Assembly (NCBI GenBank): GCA_014925825.1
Contig: JACGCK010000078.1
Location: 1-64,000, forward strand
Length of the DNA: 64,000 nucleotides
Reading direction: 5' to 3'
Source: Pholiota molesta
Lineage: Eukaryota > Basidiomycota > Agaricomycetes > Agaricales > Strophariaceae
Shown: positions 23,863-35,386 of the stretch, one piece after another
Layout: each line of letters starts with the position of its first letter
Position numbering within the stretch: the stretch's first letter is position 1
The notes under the pieces: model-generated
Told to the model about the DNA's origin: nothing
Databases searched by the model: none
What the model saw: the letters and a program-made list of their open reading frames with translations, nothing else
Made by a program: the position numbers and the translations under genes

Positions 23863-25174
23863 CTATTTCCATCCTGGATAGAACGGATGCTCGTCTAAAG
23901 TTCTGACCGTCCAATCTTCTGGCACTCTCAAATCCTTCTCCTGTTCCTTAGCCCACCCTTCGAGCGCGGGCAACACGACATGTATCGTGTGATGCACACC
24001 TTTATATCGCAGCATTTCCTCCGGTCCCTCTTTCAGAACAGTCGCCAACAACCGAGGGATATATGGCTCGCTTCTCAGCTGCTGAAGAGGTGTGAACAGT
24101 GCCTTGTAGTTGAATACGATGGCGTTGGACTGGGGGAGACGCCTCAAGGTTTGCCAGTCCACGCGCAGGTAGATGTCCTCAATGGACAGGGTAGGATCTT
24201 GGAGTTGCCTCTCCGACCACTTTGAGTCGTCGGTTTGTAGGAACAACTGTTCCCCGACTTCGAATGACCAAGAACCACGCTGGATGGGTTTGTCACCAGT
24301 TAATCTGGTAAAGTACCTATTTCGGTCGCATGTTTAAATCGGAGAATTTGCAGCTTATACTTAACGATTTGAGAGTGGCACTCACCGGTTCACGGAATCT
24401 TCTATCTTCTCTTTATAAAGCGGTACAGGGCCGTGGATTTCATGCATTGGCTTCCCCATTTTTTCGCCCAGGTTCCATCCAATTGCAGAGACAATAACAC
24501 CCGCACGCAGGTGGTACAACCCACTCTTCTCGTCTTTCATCATAATCGCGAAGTCCTCTGGTACGTTCTCCATAAGAAAGAGCAGAGGGTCAAGGGACCT
24601 CGTATCAAAGTCCCTTTTGAGGATGCCATTCCAGAAAGACCCCGTCCGGCGGTCGTAGCTGAAAGTATCGGGGTAGCGCGCACATAAATATTCCACGCAC
24701 ATCTCCATAAGCTCCCCGCAGGCGCCTTCGCTTCCGGGCATGGAGTCCAAGACGGTCTTGCCTCGTTCCACGAAAACGCCTCTGCGCTGTGATATCCTTT
24801 CGCTGTACGATGACTCCAGCTCCAGCCAATAATCGGGCTCGAGGCTCATCAGGGCTGCATCCCACAATGGCCCCTATCGAATGAGAAAGGTGCTAGGCTA
24901 GGTCTGAGAATAACCGGGACGCACCCATCGTTTGGTGGTATGGCCAACGGAAAGGACGGTATGGGCGGGGTTTAGCCTCTTGTACGTTGAAGTCTCGTAT
25001 AGGCTTAGGGCGCGGGACTCCCGACAGCTCGAAGTAGTCTTTAGACTTGGGTGGTATCAGTCTTTCTCGATTCAGAAGCAGCACGGTTATTGCCAGAGCA
25101 AGGAGGGATGTCAGCGCTAATGTCTTCAGTCCAACTTCGACTCCGATGAAATATGTCCATAGCGATTGAACCAT
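23863..25174 (-). CDS. DUF3445 (heme-dependent oxidative N-demethylase alpha-like) protein
   Basis: Three exons (25174-24925, 24854-24386, 24316-23863) give 390 residues. A membrane anchor (LALTSLLALAITVLLL, about residues 20-36) precedes the family block RPYRPFRWPYHQTM, continued across intron 1 into ALMSLEPDYWLEL. Later family marks are CVEYLCARYPDTF, SAIGWNLGEKMGKPMHEIHG, and a C-terminal RRLPQSNAIVFNYKALFTPL stretch. Bacterial relatives bind heme and demethylate small amines; the fungal members are uncharacterised, so the enzymatic role is inference. The start at 25174 is the first true ATG of the frame. Intron 1 is the only join that preserves the TM-ALMSLEPDYW block. Confidence 0.8.
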
Positions 25175-26032
25175 TTTGCGCAAGGGCTGGCTGGGATGGT
25201 TATCGATATGATTGGAAGAAGGAACTGTCGCTGTCAGGACTGGAATGTGATTGTAATTTCAAATGTGTGGGCAATTGTTTTACACCTTGACCAATGGTTA
25301 AATAATGCGGGCTGACAATATGCTCAGTATATGTACATACTAAGTAATAGCTATCAGAAGGGGAATAGGGCCTAGGCAATAGTAGCAGTGAAAGAGCAAG
25401 CAGGCTCCGTCTGCACTCTGCTCAGATGACTTCGATTCCCAAGAGTGTGGGAAAAACCTACAGGACGAGGAGATAAGGATGGGATAAATATGTACCTTGA
25501 TCAGACCAACGTCGACGCTCAATATTTTCATCGCACAGGTGATTATGCCAGTCTGCAGGTTTACTGACTACGATTAACGAAGACCGTAGGTCAATATATA
25601 GCTGTTGAATGATCCGAGCCTGGGCGCTAAAGACAAACACCGGCCCGGCGGCCGAATGCGTAGCCCCTCTTTACTACGATGTTTGAAACGACCACCTATT
25701 CTTAATTCTTATGGAGCCAGCCATTCCTGCACATTCTCTTTTAGCTGACTATGATTATTGAGAGAAAATCTTGACTCATGTGGACTGAGGTAGCTCGCAT
25801 ACTTATTATGATGTTCAGTGCTGGTGTCATTCGAGCGCTTATTCCGTTGACTGGAATTTCTTTCTTGAATCTTCCTAGCTGATACTTTTTTTTATTATAG
25901 ATTTTATACTACATGTATAAGTTAAAATGGTCTAAAAATATATCTGGCAACATCATGCACGGCGAGGAAAGGGTAAAAAATAGACTCGGGGATTCAGACA
26001 AGATCGAAACTTTGCGCTGGTTCAATAATGCG
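25175..26032. other. intergenic, nothing recognised
   Basis: About 860 bp with no conserved frame. It should hold the promoter of the DUF3445 gene (left) and the 3' end of the following minus-strand gene (right). Confidence 0.5.
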
Positions 26033-27102
26033 TCAGCCTATGTCCATTCTTGCTGCGTCTTCTACATCCATCCTATAACTCGGAAGCCGAAGCTCAAGGT
26101 CTGACAATAGTTAAATATTAAACTGGGACAAAAGCTCGGTTGCGGTATCGTACCTTTAGCGTCCGACTTGCCATGGATCAAAGCACCCGGGGTGGCTAAT
26201 GGTATGCTCCTGGTGCGTTCGCCCTTTCTATTGTTTACCTTTGGAGTTGCAAGCAGCCTTTCGCATTCGACAGTAGATTCTGATTGGTGCGCGGGCGAAA
26301 TATCCATATCAATGCCTACATGCTCGTACAAGAAGCGCGTAGGCGTGGCCCTGACGTCGGAGACTTTCCGCTTCTTGAGAGGCCTCTCCTCGCTTTTCTC
26401 GTCTTCTTCGTCAAGGCGCTCTAGCATACGAGGCGGAGTGCTGATGAGCGTGGTGAAGCTTCGGCGCCGAGAAGCTCTCATCGCCAAGGGACTGGCAGGG
26501 GGAGACGGGAATTTGTCCAGCTGAGGGATCTTCGAGCTGAGGAAGGTTTGGGGGTCTTCTGATTCCTTGCGCTTTTTATCGGACCACGACCTGATGCGCC
26601 GAGGAGCGGCTGGGATGTCTGGGACAATTCCAGCTAATCTCTCAATGCAGTGCCGGATATGCGCGTCGCTGACCGTGTCTGAAATCTCGATTTTCATAAT
26701 TTGGGGAAGGCGCGCGTTGAACGTATCCGCGACTTTGATGAGCTGCTGGCGGGACATGAGGAGCAGATCTTCGTGGCAGCAGAATGGGTAGCAAGGCAGA
26801 GTTGTGATTACGATGGCGTCGAAAGGCTCGTCGTCCTGCTGAAGGGCGACACGGGCGCGCTCGATAATTTGGGGTGGCGAACTGGAGATATTCTCGGACG
26901 AGGAATTTTCCAAGTGGTTGAATGTGTCTTGCCTGCTACGACAGTCCGCCGCAGTAGAGTAGGCGGTGCTCTCTCTAGTGCGCTTGCCCAAAGAAAAAAT
27001 AGGCCGTACAAGGTCGAATTTCCCTAGAAAACGCCGCATAGGAGTCGACGGAGTCATTGCGGCGGGTGTTACAACTTGGGAGATCTGAGAAGTCGTAGTC
27101 AT
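26033..27102 (-). CDS. nuclear-looking protein of unknown function
   Basis: I do not recognise this gene. A 949-nt exon (27102-26154) and a likely short last exon (26100-26033) give 338 residues; without the last intron the frame stops at 26062 with a less natural end. The centre holds an apparently folded segment: FDAIVITTLPCYPFCC, then a helical stretch QLIKVADTFNARLPQIMKIEIS and HIRHCIERLAGIVPDIP. It is flanked by disordered Ser/Pro/Arg-rich regions. Basic patches SWSDKKRKE and RPLKKRKVSD look like nuclear localisation signals, and TPxR and SPxxSP sites suggest phosphorylation. It is probably a basidiomycete-specific nuclear protein. There are no catalytic motifs. Confidence 0.6.
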
Positions 27103-27753
27103 TCGAAGCTGTATTGCCTCGAACTTATGAAGGAGTCGAATACCAGGCGGAGTGATAGAAGGCCTATGTACTGGAAAAGCTGGTCAGGGGCAACAGACAC
27201 TCAGAGGAGGATATATTAATTTTGGCTGACTATTTTATAGAGGACCATGTAGTAGACTGTCGTTGTTGCCGAATTCAAACGACGACCGAGCAAGGACCGA
27301 GTGGCACGAAAACTCAAGTACTCATCTATAAATAGTTTCCCATTGCTTGGTCTTGTGCTCCGTGGTTATTTCGCGGATTTATACAGTTGTTATACACTAC
27401 AGCCTTCAAGCTCAGGTATTTTTTACTTACCTTCCGTCACGAAGATTTCAGCGCTTATGAGGCTTCTTCCCTTAACCGAGTCTATGCTACAGTCAATACC
27501 AATTTTGGTCAATCATTGGTCTGCGTACCCTAATTCTCGACGATTGAGGTGATATTGATGCACATAGATATAGCATTCAGTGAAATTTGATAAATATTAA
27601 AATATACATCATAGTTATGTATCATAAATCAGCTCAAAACTCTATATACATCACAGACTACGAATGAGTCGACCGAAAGTCAGCGCTTCGTTTTTGGGAT
27701 ATAATTAAACCAAGTTCAACAGGTCCAACGCCTGAAAAATGACTATAAACAAT
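27103..27753. other. intergenic, nothing recognised
   Basis: AT-rich spacer with no supported frame. It contains the promoter of the preceding minus-strand gene and the 3' region of the FAD oxidase. Confidence 0.5.
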
Positions 27754-29575
27754 TCATAGACCAATAGGGCCATCTGTGAAGCGAACATTGAATCTAAAAT
27801 AGGATGGCTGAGTAACGACAGTAGAGCAGGCGTCAGAGAACGAGCCTCACCGTGTTGGATCGTATTTTGCATATGTCGTTCTCAACTCGTTAAACTTACC
27901 GTACGTCGCGAAGACATTTTGTCCTGCATCACACTCATTGATGTACAATGGGACACCGGGTGACCGAGGAATTCTACGACATTATACATAGTTAGTGAGA
28001 GTTCCTGGAGATTCAATGAATGCATTCACTGAGAAAATAATGTATTTCTTGCTGTTTGAACGAAGCTGGGCAATGTCAGAACACCCTCCAACATTTGCGA
28101 TTGGATTTGGACAGCCGCGTAATTTCCTCGAGGAGGGTCCATGAGATTACCACCGTTCGCCTGACCGGCAAGTATTTGGGCGTCAATTATCGGAGTGAAC
28201 GCGAGTACAGCCCCAGACAAAGCAGATTGAATCGTTTCGGTGTACTCGGTCCAGGCTCTAAAGGCGTTTGCATACTGTTCAACGACGCCACCTTTGAAAG
28301 CGGAAGCACCGAAAAGTTGACCAAAGCCTCTATCTGCTCCTGCCCCGAGTATGCTGTTAGCGTCGATATAGCTGACAGGCCCAATTTGAGAGAATGTTGA
28401 TGGGATGGAAAGGAAGTCTCCGAAAATGCTTGTTGGGAGGGAGGATCCATGGTAAAATAGCGTCAGAATATGGCTGGCGGTTATCTCGCTGCCATTAACC
28501 GAATTTGTGAACGCCATTAAAATAGCTAGTTTGGCGTTCATAAATCAAAATTGATCGTAGATCTATACATGGCACAAAGACTTACACGCATTGGTATCGT
28601 TGACTGTACCAACATATTTAGCTGTGGCATTAATGAGCGCTTCGGCGGACGAGTTGGGATACTAGACTTTTGGTGAGTCCGAATCACTTGGGATATTTCT
28701 AATATGACCGTACCGATATTAATCCCCCAAAGAAGTTTGTGTCGTCACTTGTGCCGACATGGACGGCTTTCACTTGATACCGAGTGACAATCCCAAAGCG
28801 GTTTCCACCACCCTTTAACGCGCGAAACAGATCGGAGTACTGGTTGGTAGCAGTTGCTGTTACGAGCTTCCCTGTAACCAACACAACATCTAGCTCAACA
28901 TACGCGTTCGAAGAGAAGCCATGTTCTCCGGAAAGATAGCTAAGTCCTCCACCAAGAAGCAATCCCGTCCCAATATCACTGAATGATAATGAGTTAGTGC
29001 AAAATTCGACCTTTTATTAAACAGGTTATTACCCAAGTCTCCCTCCCAGAGGCGCGACACCAAGGGGAGACAGCTGGGTTAAAGCATCGCCCCAGTGAAT
29101 TCCAGGCTCCAGGGTAATCGTATCACTGATTGGATTGTATGTCACGTTCTGCATGTGCGAGAAAAAAAAGAGAATTCCGTCCGCAACGCTGAGAAAAAAA
29201 TCAAATTATGTGTGGCACGGAATTAAGACGGACATACCTGTTCCACCCCGTCATGGCGCTGTGGCCGCCAGCTTGCACAGCGTAACGAATTTTATCGCGA
29301 AATATCGCCGCCATTGCGACTTGAACATGCGTTGCGTTCCGTGGAAATACGATGCAGGGTGGAAGATCTTCGGCGTTGAATAGACTCCAGGCATTTCCTG
29401 CACTGGCCTGGTACTCAGTACCTGAGGTTTGCACAATGTCCGATCCGAGAGAGCTTCGGAGGAGAGAGCATGTCCGCGAAGCACTTCTAAACGCTACAGT
29501 GTTGTTTGCGTTGAGCTGGGCGAAGGTCGTACTGAAGAATCCGGCTGTCAGAAAGAAGGCATTGCGAAAGCGCAT
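27754..29575 (-). CDS. secreted FAD-linked oxidase (berberine-bridge-enzyme / PCMH type)
   Basis: Seven exons on the minus strand (29575-29238, 29188-29033, 28978-28714, 28661-28586, 28525-28030, 27973-27851, 27793-27754) give 497 residues. A signal peptide (FFLTAGFFSTTFAQ) is followed by the FAD-binding PCMH domain. VQAGGHSAMTGWN carries the histidine that covalently holds FAD in this superfamily; further marks are LEPGIHWGDAL, GRLGDIGTGLLLGGGLSYLS and LFRALKGGGNRFGIVTRY. The C-terminus ends with the BBE signature YAKYDPTRFNV. The second cysteine of bicovalent enzymes is not seen. Extracellular members oxidise sugars, alcohols or secondary metabolites; the substrate is unknown. All splice joins keep the frame. 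Confidence 0.88.
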
Positions 29576-31140
29576 GACGAGGTGGTGGTGTAGCTAGAAG
29601 GGTGGACGAGTGAAACTATCACAGGCGTGTAAATGGGCGGAGCTCATAAGCCCCTGCAATGCGTGTCAGTGTCGGTATAAAAAGTTTGATTAGATGTAAA
29701 ATTTGCAAAAGGAGATAAATCGGAACATTTGTTTGAAGGGGTTTACCGTGCATAAAATCTGAGAGTGCAGATATGGAAGGTAAGAGAAGGTATCGTGCCC
29801 TAAATTCGGTGTTCTAAGTTCTAACGCGCCGTCTGAAGTTTTGGAAATAGTTTCGGAGAACGGCGATAAATGATAAGCATACAAGAAGCACTGACGTTAT
29901 ACCTCATGGTAGTTGGCACCGTTCGTGTGCGCCATCACTCTTCAATCGCCTGCTGTGTGGCTCTTCATTAAGATGACGGTCAAAAAATGATAAAGGCAAC
30001 ATTACAGTAAATTGTCCCGCTCTTGCTCTATATTTAGATCGTGCCGAGACTCGAGTGACAGGCGATTCCCATATCTGGTCATCCATACACACCCAATGGC
30101 AGATCAGAACTACGTGGATGAGCAGAAACGGGAGCGGAGGATCGGTGCCGAGAGATGTCTCATGGGAAAAAAGAAAGAAGATACATACCCATGTCACGCA
30201 AAAGAACTGTGTACTCACGCCTACTCACGCGCGTTGTCTAAGTATATAATGAAGTTATCAGTGCTCCAAGGCACGTCTGGCGACCTGTAACAATCAACGG
30301 GGAACATCGGATCCGGAGAGAATATCACTACAAGAATAAAATCACAGAGATCAGGCCTCAGGATTCGGGACTATGTACGTGAGCTTTTGCGATTGCTAAG
30401 AGATAAAAATAGTTGATAAACTTTCACAAGTGGACCATCTGAAAGACTTGAGGAGTCCCTACGCGTGGTACGTGAGCAATATTTTATGCCATGTAATGGG
30501 GTCTATATCTTTGGGAGAAAAGATGAATGATATAACCATCCGTGCGCAGTCTGGTTGTATCCTGTTGCATCTGTATCTCATACATGCTTGTATACATCCG
30601 ACTCCGAGCGCGGGCGCCGGAGATGCGAGGCAATTTATATTGCACGTGGGCGTATACATAAGTTTCAAGTTGCGAGCGAAATAAATAGACTTCATCGCTT
30701 CATCACGGTACTTACTAGCTTTAAGCTGGTCCTCGTTCAATGCATCTTCACCGTAAGAATCTGATTAAGAGCAAGTACCTGCTCTCAACGACAGGCAATG
30801 AGAATAATTCCAGCATTACTTGGAAAGAACATCTTTCCGCATTCGTAGATGACGGTAATTGAGTCGTGGAAACAGTCTTCACGGTCGTTTTAGCATCAGG
30901 CTGGCACCAGGTCTGTTGAATCTGTAGATAAATGCGAATTGCCGTTCGTCCGTACAGTAATCCAAATTTATGCACATGCGAACATGCAAACAAAAAAATT
31001 CCTCGGATACAGTCATGCGTTCAGTGCCGTTCATCCCAAGAAACACTTCGGCTGAAGACACCGGTAGGATAGCTGATAAATAGTTCTCCAGGTCCGTCCA
31101 CGATCTCCTTCGAGTTTGAGTGATTGCATGCAGACTACCC
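29576..31140. other. gene-poor stretch
   Basis: About 1.6 kb with only short scattered frames on both strands and no recognisable protein, RNA or repeat. Confidence 0.45.
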
Positions 31141-31184
31141 ATTAAGACTAGGAGACAAAGTAATTAAGACTAGGAGACAAAGTA
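31141..31184. repeat. 22-bp tandem duplication
   Basis: The unit ATTAAGACTAGGAGACAAAG plus TA occurs twice in direct tandem. It could be replication slippage or a footprint. Confidence 0.7.
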
Positions 31185-31682
31185 AGCTCAGAAACTGCTA
31201 TATAGTTCAACATGCTGGTGCAGATTTCCATAATTTGTCGCGTCAAGGTGCATGCACCTCGCACATGGTAATGGCGAACTAGGGAACAGATATCTCTTTG
31301 GTTGATTCCTCGCAGACAAAGCGAGGCCTAGGCCTAGAGTTTTGAGCCTCAGATCTAGACCTAGGGCAAACATCGAAGGTTATGTGGGCCCGTGTTGACA
31401 AGAAGGCCTTGAGTATACGGAAAAGCCTCGTGGCAATGGCTGAGAGCCCGAGTTGTAGAGTACATTAGCGATAGTCATGGTTGGATTATAGACGTAAAGA
31501 CTAGTGGACTGACAGTGACAGTCATAAGAGAATTTGAAAGAATTTGACGGCTCGCAGTAAATGGCTGTGGTGGAGGCAAGGCAGTGGAGGTTCAATGAAC
31601 GTGATTGTCTGATGTGACATTATTTCAGTGCAATCGTGACTGTACGTGCCGTGACGAGGCGCGCGCTTTTGTAACGATCCGC

Positions 31683-31823
31683 GATGAGCCTGAAAGGCTC
31701 ATCTTAGGATAAGATAAGACAAGGGGCAGAACCCATCAATATGTCACTTAGATAATCATTATCAGTGTAAAATCGCTCGATGTAAAAAATCCTTTCTTCA
31801 TCTCTCGAGATTTGGGTTCTGCC
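31683..31823. repeat. hairpin and inverted repeat at the retrotransposon 5' side
   Basis: 31683-31690 and 31696-31703 form a perfect 8-bp stem (GATGAGCC / GGCTCATC) with a 5-nt loop. Just after it, GGCAGAACCCA (31725-31735) is the inverse of TGGGTTCTGCC (31813-31823). These lie 150-290 bp upstream of the gag ATG and may be part of the element's 5' untranslated or terminal repeat region. The exact element ends were not found. Confidence 0.5.
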
Positions 31824-31971
31824 ATATTTGAGTCTTTCTGAGTCCTCATAAGTCCTCAGGACAAATTTTTTCACTCGTCATCTACAATCTCCTCACCATT
31901 CTTTCTCTCAAGCCTTTTTTCCTTAAAAAATTCCCACTTTCCCGTGATTTTCCCTTATCTGATCGTTATCG

Positions 31972-33420
31972 ATGGCTGATGATATTCCTGTCCCTGGTGG
32001 CGGAGACGACACTGGCCCTCCGCAAATTGACGAGCAACAACAGGTGCCTCCTTTGAGGACTCACCGCACTCATGTCAGCCAAGATGCCATCGTGCTGTTC
32101 AAGACGCTTCCGCTGTACAATAAGCTCGAGATCAACAAGAAGATCGAGCTCGAGAACATCGGCCGGGTGAACAAGAGCATTCATCACGCTCTCGACCCTG
32201 TCAAATACCCTACTGCGGGATCCGATGCGGCGTCTTTAATCACCGTCGTCGAGGAAGAACTCGCCGACCTTCTCAATGACAGCATCCGCGATCGCTACAA
32301 GGACGTTCTCCCGATTTCCATCGTCAAATGGATTTCTGACACTCAGAAAGCTCAAGGTGAGCCCCAAGTTTTATCGAAGAGATCTTCTGCGGAGTTGTCT
32401 TCGGACGCGCACGCAAAATTGCTCGAGGCACGTATTGCTAAGCGTCGCTGTATGACGGGCGACGATATTGTTCCCCGTGAATCCGGGAAGGCGGTGGAAT
32501 TAATTTTCCCGCAGATTTTATTTGATACCGAGATCTCGGTTGCCATCCCACTTCCGTTTTTCGTTTATCGTAACATGCGTTACATTATTGACCACTTGGG
32601 CTCTTTGCCCATGGTTAAATGCAATCCTTTGGATGGCACGACAAAGGGCTTTTATATTATTGATGTTGAGAAGCTTTCCGTCACGCTTGGGAAAGAGCTC
32701 TCCATTGATTGCAGTGAGTGGGGCCAAGCTGCCTTCCAGATGCTGCGTTTTCATCAGATGCGTGACGTTAAAGGCGCTAGCGGAGGTTTTTCCGTGTGGT
32801 ACGCGATGCACTTTGACTTTTTCTTTAAATTAATAGATCGCGATGAATTTTATTCCGCCTGGAAAGTCTTGGAACTCGAGCTTCGGCAAGAGTTCCGAAG
32901 CGAGAAAAAGGCCTTCTGCGCGACGCATTATGCAAACGCGTATGCCCTCGTAAAGGCCGAAAAGAAAATTCTGGACAAGGTCCAGGCTCTGCAGGGTCAA
33001 GGAAAGCTGGCATCTTCGGATCGCCCTGGCTACCCACCCCGCAGCGGCGGCAGTAATGGGAAATATTCCCGTCCTGGGAACACGTACACGTCCCCCTCTT
33101 CCTTTCCCTCCAGCAGCACGAAGCCTTCCCTCCCTCCCTGCTGCGTCCTTTGCGGCCAGAGAGGGCACACCGTCTTTACCCACTCAAACGACACAGGCCC
33201 CGCCTTCTTCAGCGACGGCAAGCCCACATGGGCTCGTTTTGTCAATCGTTTCCTCCGCGCCGTCGACAACCGCGAGATCTGCATCAAGTTCAATCTGCGT
33301 GGCGAGCGCTCTGCCTGCACCCACGCGAAAGGCGCCCGAGCACACATCTGCTCTTTTTGCGGCAAAGACTCCCACTTCGCCTTCTCCTGGACCTGCAGAA
33401 CTTCTCCCCCCGACGCTTGA
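31972..33420 (+). CDS. Gag-like protein of YR retrotransposon
   Basis: A single open frame of 482 residues. The N-terminal about 130 residues are helical and acidic; a central folded region (about 170-330) contains FPQILFDTEISVAIPLPFF and YAMHFDFFFKLIDRDEFY. After a Ser/Pro/Gly linker come two zinc-binding-like boxes. CVLCGQRGHTVFTH has spacing CX2CX4HX4H. A second box, CSFCGKDSHFAFSWTC, follows FNLRGERSACTHAKGARAHI. This Cys-rich tail is the usual mark of basidiomycete YR-element Gag proteins, which package element RNA. The frame is intact. Its last 365 bp overlap the RT frame. Confidence 0.75.
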   Translation: MADDIPVPGGGDDTGPPQIDEQQQVPPLRTHRTHVSQDAIVLFKTLPLYNKLEINKKIELENIGRVNKSIHHALDPVKYPTAGSDAASLITVVEEELADLLNDSIRDRYKDVLPISIVKWISDTQKAQGEPQVLSKRSSAELSSDAHAKLLEARIAKRRCMTGDDIVPRESGKAVELIFPQILFDTEISVAIPLPFFVYRNMRYIIDHLGSLPMVKCNPLDGTTKGFYIIDVEKLSVTLGKELSIDCSEWGQAAFQMLRFHQMRDVKGASGGFSVWYAMHFDFFFKLIDRDEFYSAWKVLELELRQEFRSEKKAFCATHYANAYALVKAEKKILDKVQALQGQGKLASSDRPGYPPRSGGSNGKYSRPGNTYTSPSSFPSSSTKPSLPPCCVLCGQRGHTVFTHSNDTGPAFFSDGKPTWARFVNRFLRAVDNREICIKFNLRGERSACTHAKGARAHICSFCGKDSHFAFSWTCRTSPPDA

Positions 33421-35386
33421 GAATTTCCTCGCGGCCGCGCAGTCCATTCCCTTGCAGTACACGGATTTCTCATCAACAATAGCACTTCGACCCAATTTCG
33501 ACCCGTCTCAGCACCTCCATGAAGATATATTTTCCAAAGTGATTCATCCGTACAACACCGACGCCTTCGAATCTCTTATGCTCAAACACAACATCTCCCA
33601 CAACTACCCCTGCTCGTCACGAACCTTCGTCTTGGTTTCCCTCTCGGCCACATGCCCGATATTCCGGCGACCATCATTCTCCCCAACAACAAATCCTTTT
33701 CCGACCACCAAGACGACATCCTAGAGTACCTCTATAAAGAAGTGCTCGCCGGTCGCATGTCCGGCCCATACTCCAAAAGCGACGTTGAACGCATCCTTCG
33801 AGGGCCATTCGTTGCGTCGCCCATCATCGCCGTCGTCCAACCTCAGTTCGGCGAACCCGACAAGGTGCGGATTTGCCGCCACCTCTCCAAAAGCTCCAAA
33901 GAGCACCCCTCCGTAAATTCGTTTATCTCGAAAGAGGATTTCCCTACGAAGTTCGACACCGCGTCGAAGGTCGCCGACATCGTAAGTTTCTTTTCCTGCA
34001 CTTGCGTATGCTCTTTTCCTCCTGTACATCTTTGGATGTCTATACCCATACCCATGTATCACGTCCGAGTTCGCTCGACGTTTGCTATACCGGCTTCATG
34101 CCTCATTGATTCCTTTGGGAATCGGGTCTTCATACCCTCTTATGTGTCTTCATACACCTTGATACTGACGTCATCGTCATCAGATCGCTCATGCGCCCCC
34201 CGGTACCCAGGCTTGTACCATGGATATTGCAAAATTCCATCGCACCTGTCCTGTACATCCCTCACACAAGCCTTGGCTCGTCGTTCAGGGCATGCCGGGT
34301 GATTTTTATATCGACCATGCCCATCCTTTTGGTGTATCTTGCGCGAGCAGCAATGCAAGCATGCCGGCCAACTGTACCGTCGACATATTGGAAGCCGAGC
34401 GCGTAAATCCGGTTCTCAAATACGAGGACGATCTGAAGGCCTTCCGCGTGCCCGTTCCCAACGGACCCTATGTCGATGGTGTGTATTCCTACGATTACGA
34501 CAAAGCAGAAATGCTTCGTCGCATCGCTCCTCTTGGCATTCCGTGGCACAAAGACAAGGGCGACGATGCTTTTGTTTTCGTTACGACATTTATCGGCTTC
34601 CAGTGGGATATCCCCAACAGAACCGTGAGCCTGCCCGAGAACAAGCGCACAAAATTCCTTCATCGTGTCCGCCAATTCATCGATCGATTCTCCGGGCATC
34701 CATGCATTCTCCTCGATGTTCAGAAGTTACATGGCTCGCTTTGCCATGTTGCCTTCGTCTACATGGAAGGCCGCTCACATCTCGCATCCTTGTCCAACTT
34801 CGCGAGCACGTTTCCCACTTACAACGAATACGCCACCCGCTTCCCACCGCCATCTGTCCTTACCGACCTCAGGTGGTGGCTTGCCACGCTTTCAAAGCCT
34901 GATGTACGCCGTGTGCTCCGGCCTCGCGGGCCCACTCAAGACCTTGGTCTTTTTGTCGATGCTTCAACATCGTGGGGGATTGGGATTGTTATAGGCGACG
35001 AGTGGGCTGCGTTCCACCTCACTCCATCATGGAAAGTTCCAGGCAGGGATATCTGCTGGCTTGAGACCGTTGCTATCGAGCTTCTGGTTTATTTTCTCGA
35101 GTCGCGCCACCTCCACAACATCCGTCTCCTCATCCACTCTGATAACAAAGGAACCATCGGCGCTCTAGACAAGGGCCGCAGCCGTAATCACTTTATCAAT
35201 GCCTCAGTTGGTCGTACGTACGCCGTTCTCCTCCCTCTTTTTATTACTCCAGATTTCGAATACATTGCCTCGGCCGCTAACCCGGCGGATCCTATCTCGC
35301 GCGGAGAATTAGGACCGTCGGCGACGCACATGACTCCTTCTTTTACGCTCCCCGACGAGCTCCGTTCCTGTTTTTCTTATGTATAG
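33421..35386 (+). pseudogene. reverse transcriptase / RNase H ORF of YR retrotransposon, frameshifted
   Basis: RT-type sequence begins near the gag stop (ENFLAAAQSIPLQY) in the +1 frame. It jumps frame at about 33604-33611 (a C run after HNYP, consistent with one lost base), continues LRLGFPLGHMP and VRICRHLSKSS, and is interrupted by a 212-bp GT-AG intron (33982-34193). The main 3' frame (34220-35386) carries the palm motif LKYEDDL (YxDD position). It then has RNase H with FVDAST, ICWLETVAIELL, HSDNKGTIGAL and AANPADPISRG, giving the D-E-D-D catalytic residues. It ends at 35386, overlapping the recombinase start. The copy looks recent but cannot make full-length RT unless the shift is bypassed. 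Confidence 0.75.
33982..34193 (+). other. intron inside the RT ORF
   Basis: A GTAAGT donor follows SKVADI and a TCATCAG acceptor precedes IAHAPPGTQACTM. The inside has stops and no RT homology. At 212 bp it is about four times longer than most introns in the window. Confidence 0.6.

Noticed and set aside
33150..33482. Third open frame (110 codons) overlapping the gag end
   Set aside because: Arg/Ser-rich composition explained by codon shadow of the Cys/Ser-rich gag tail; no RT or gag motif.
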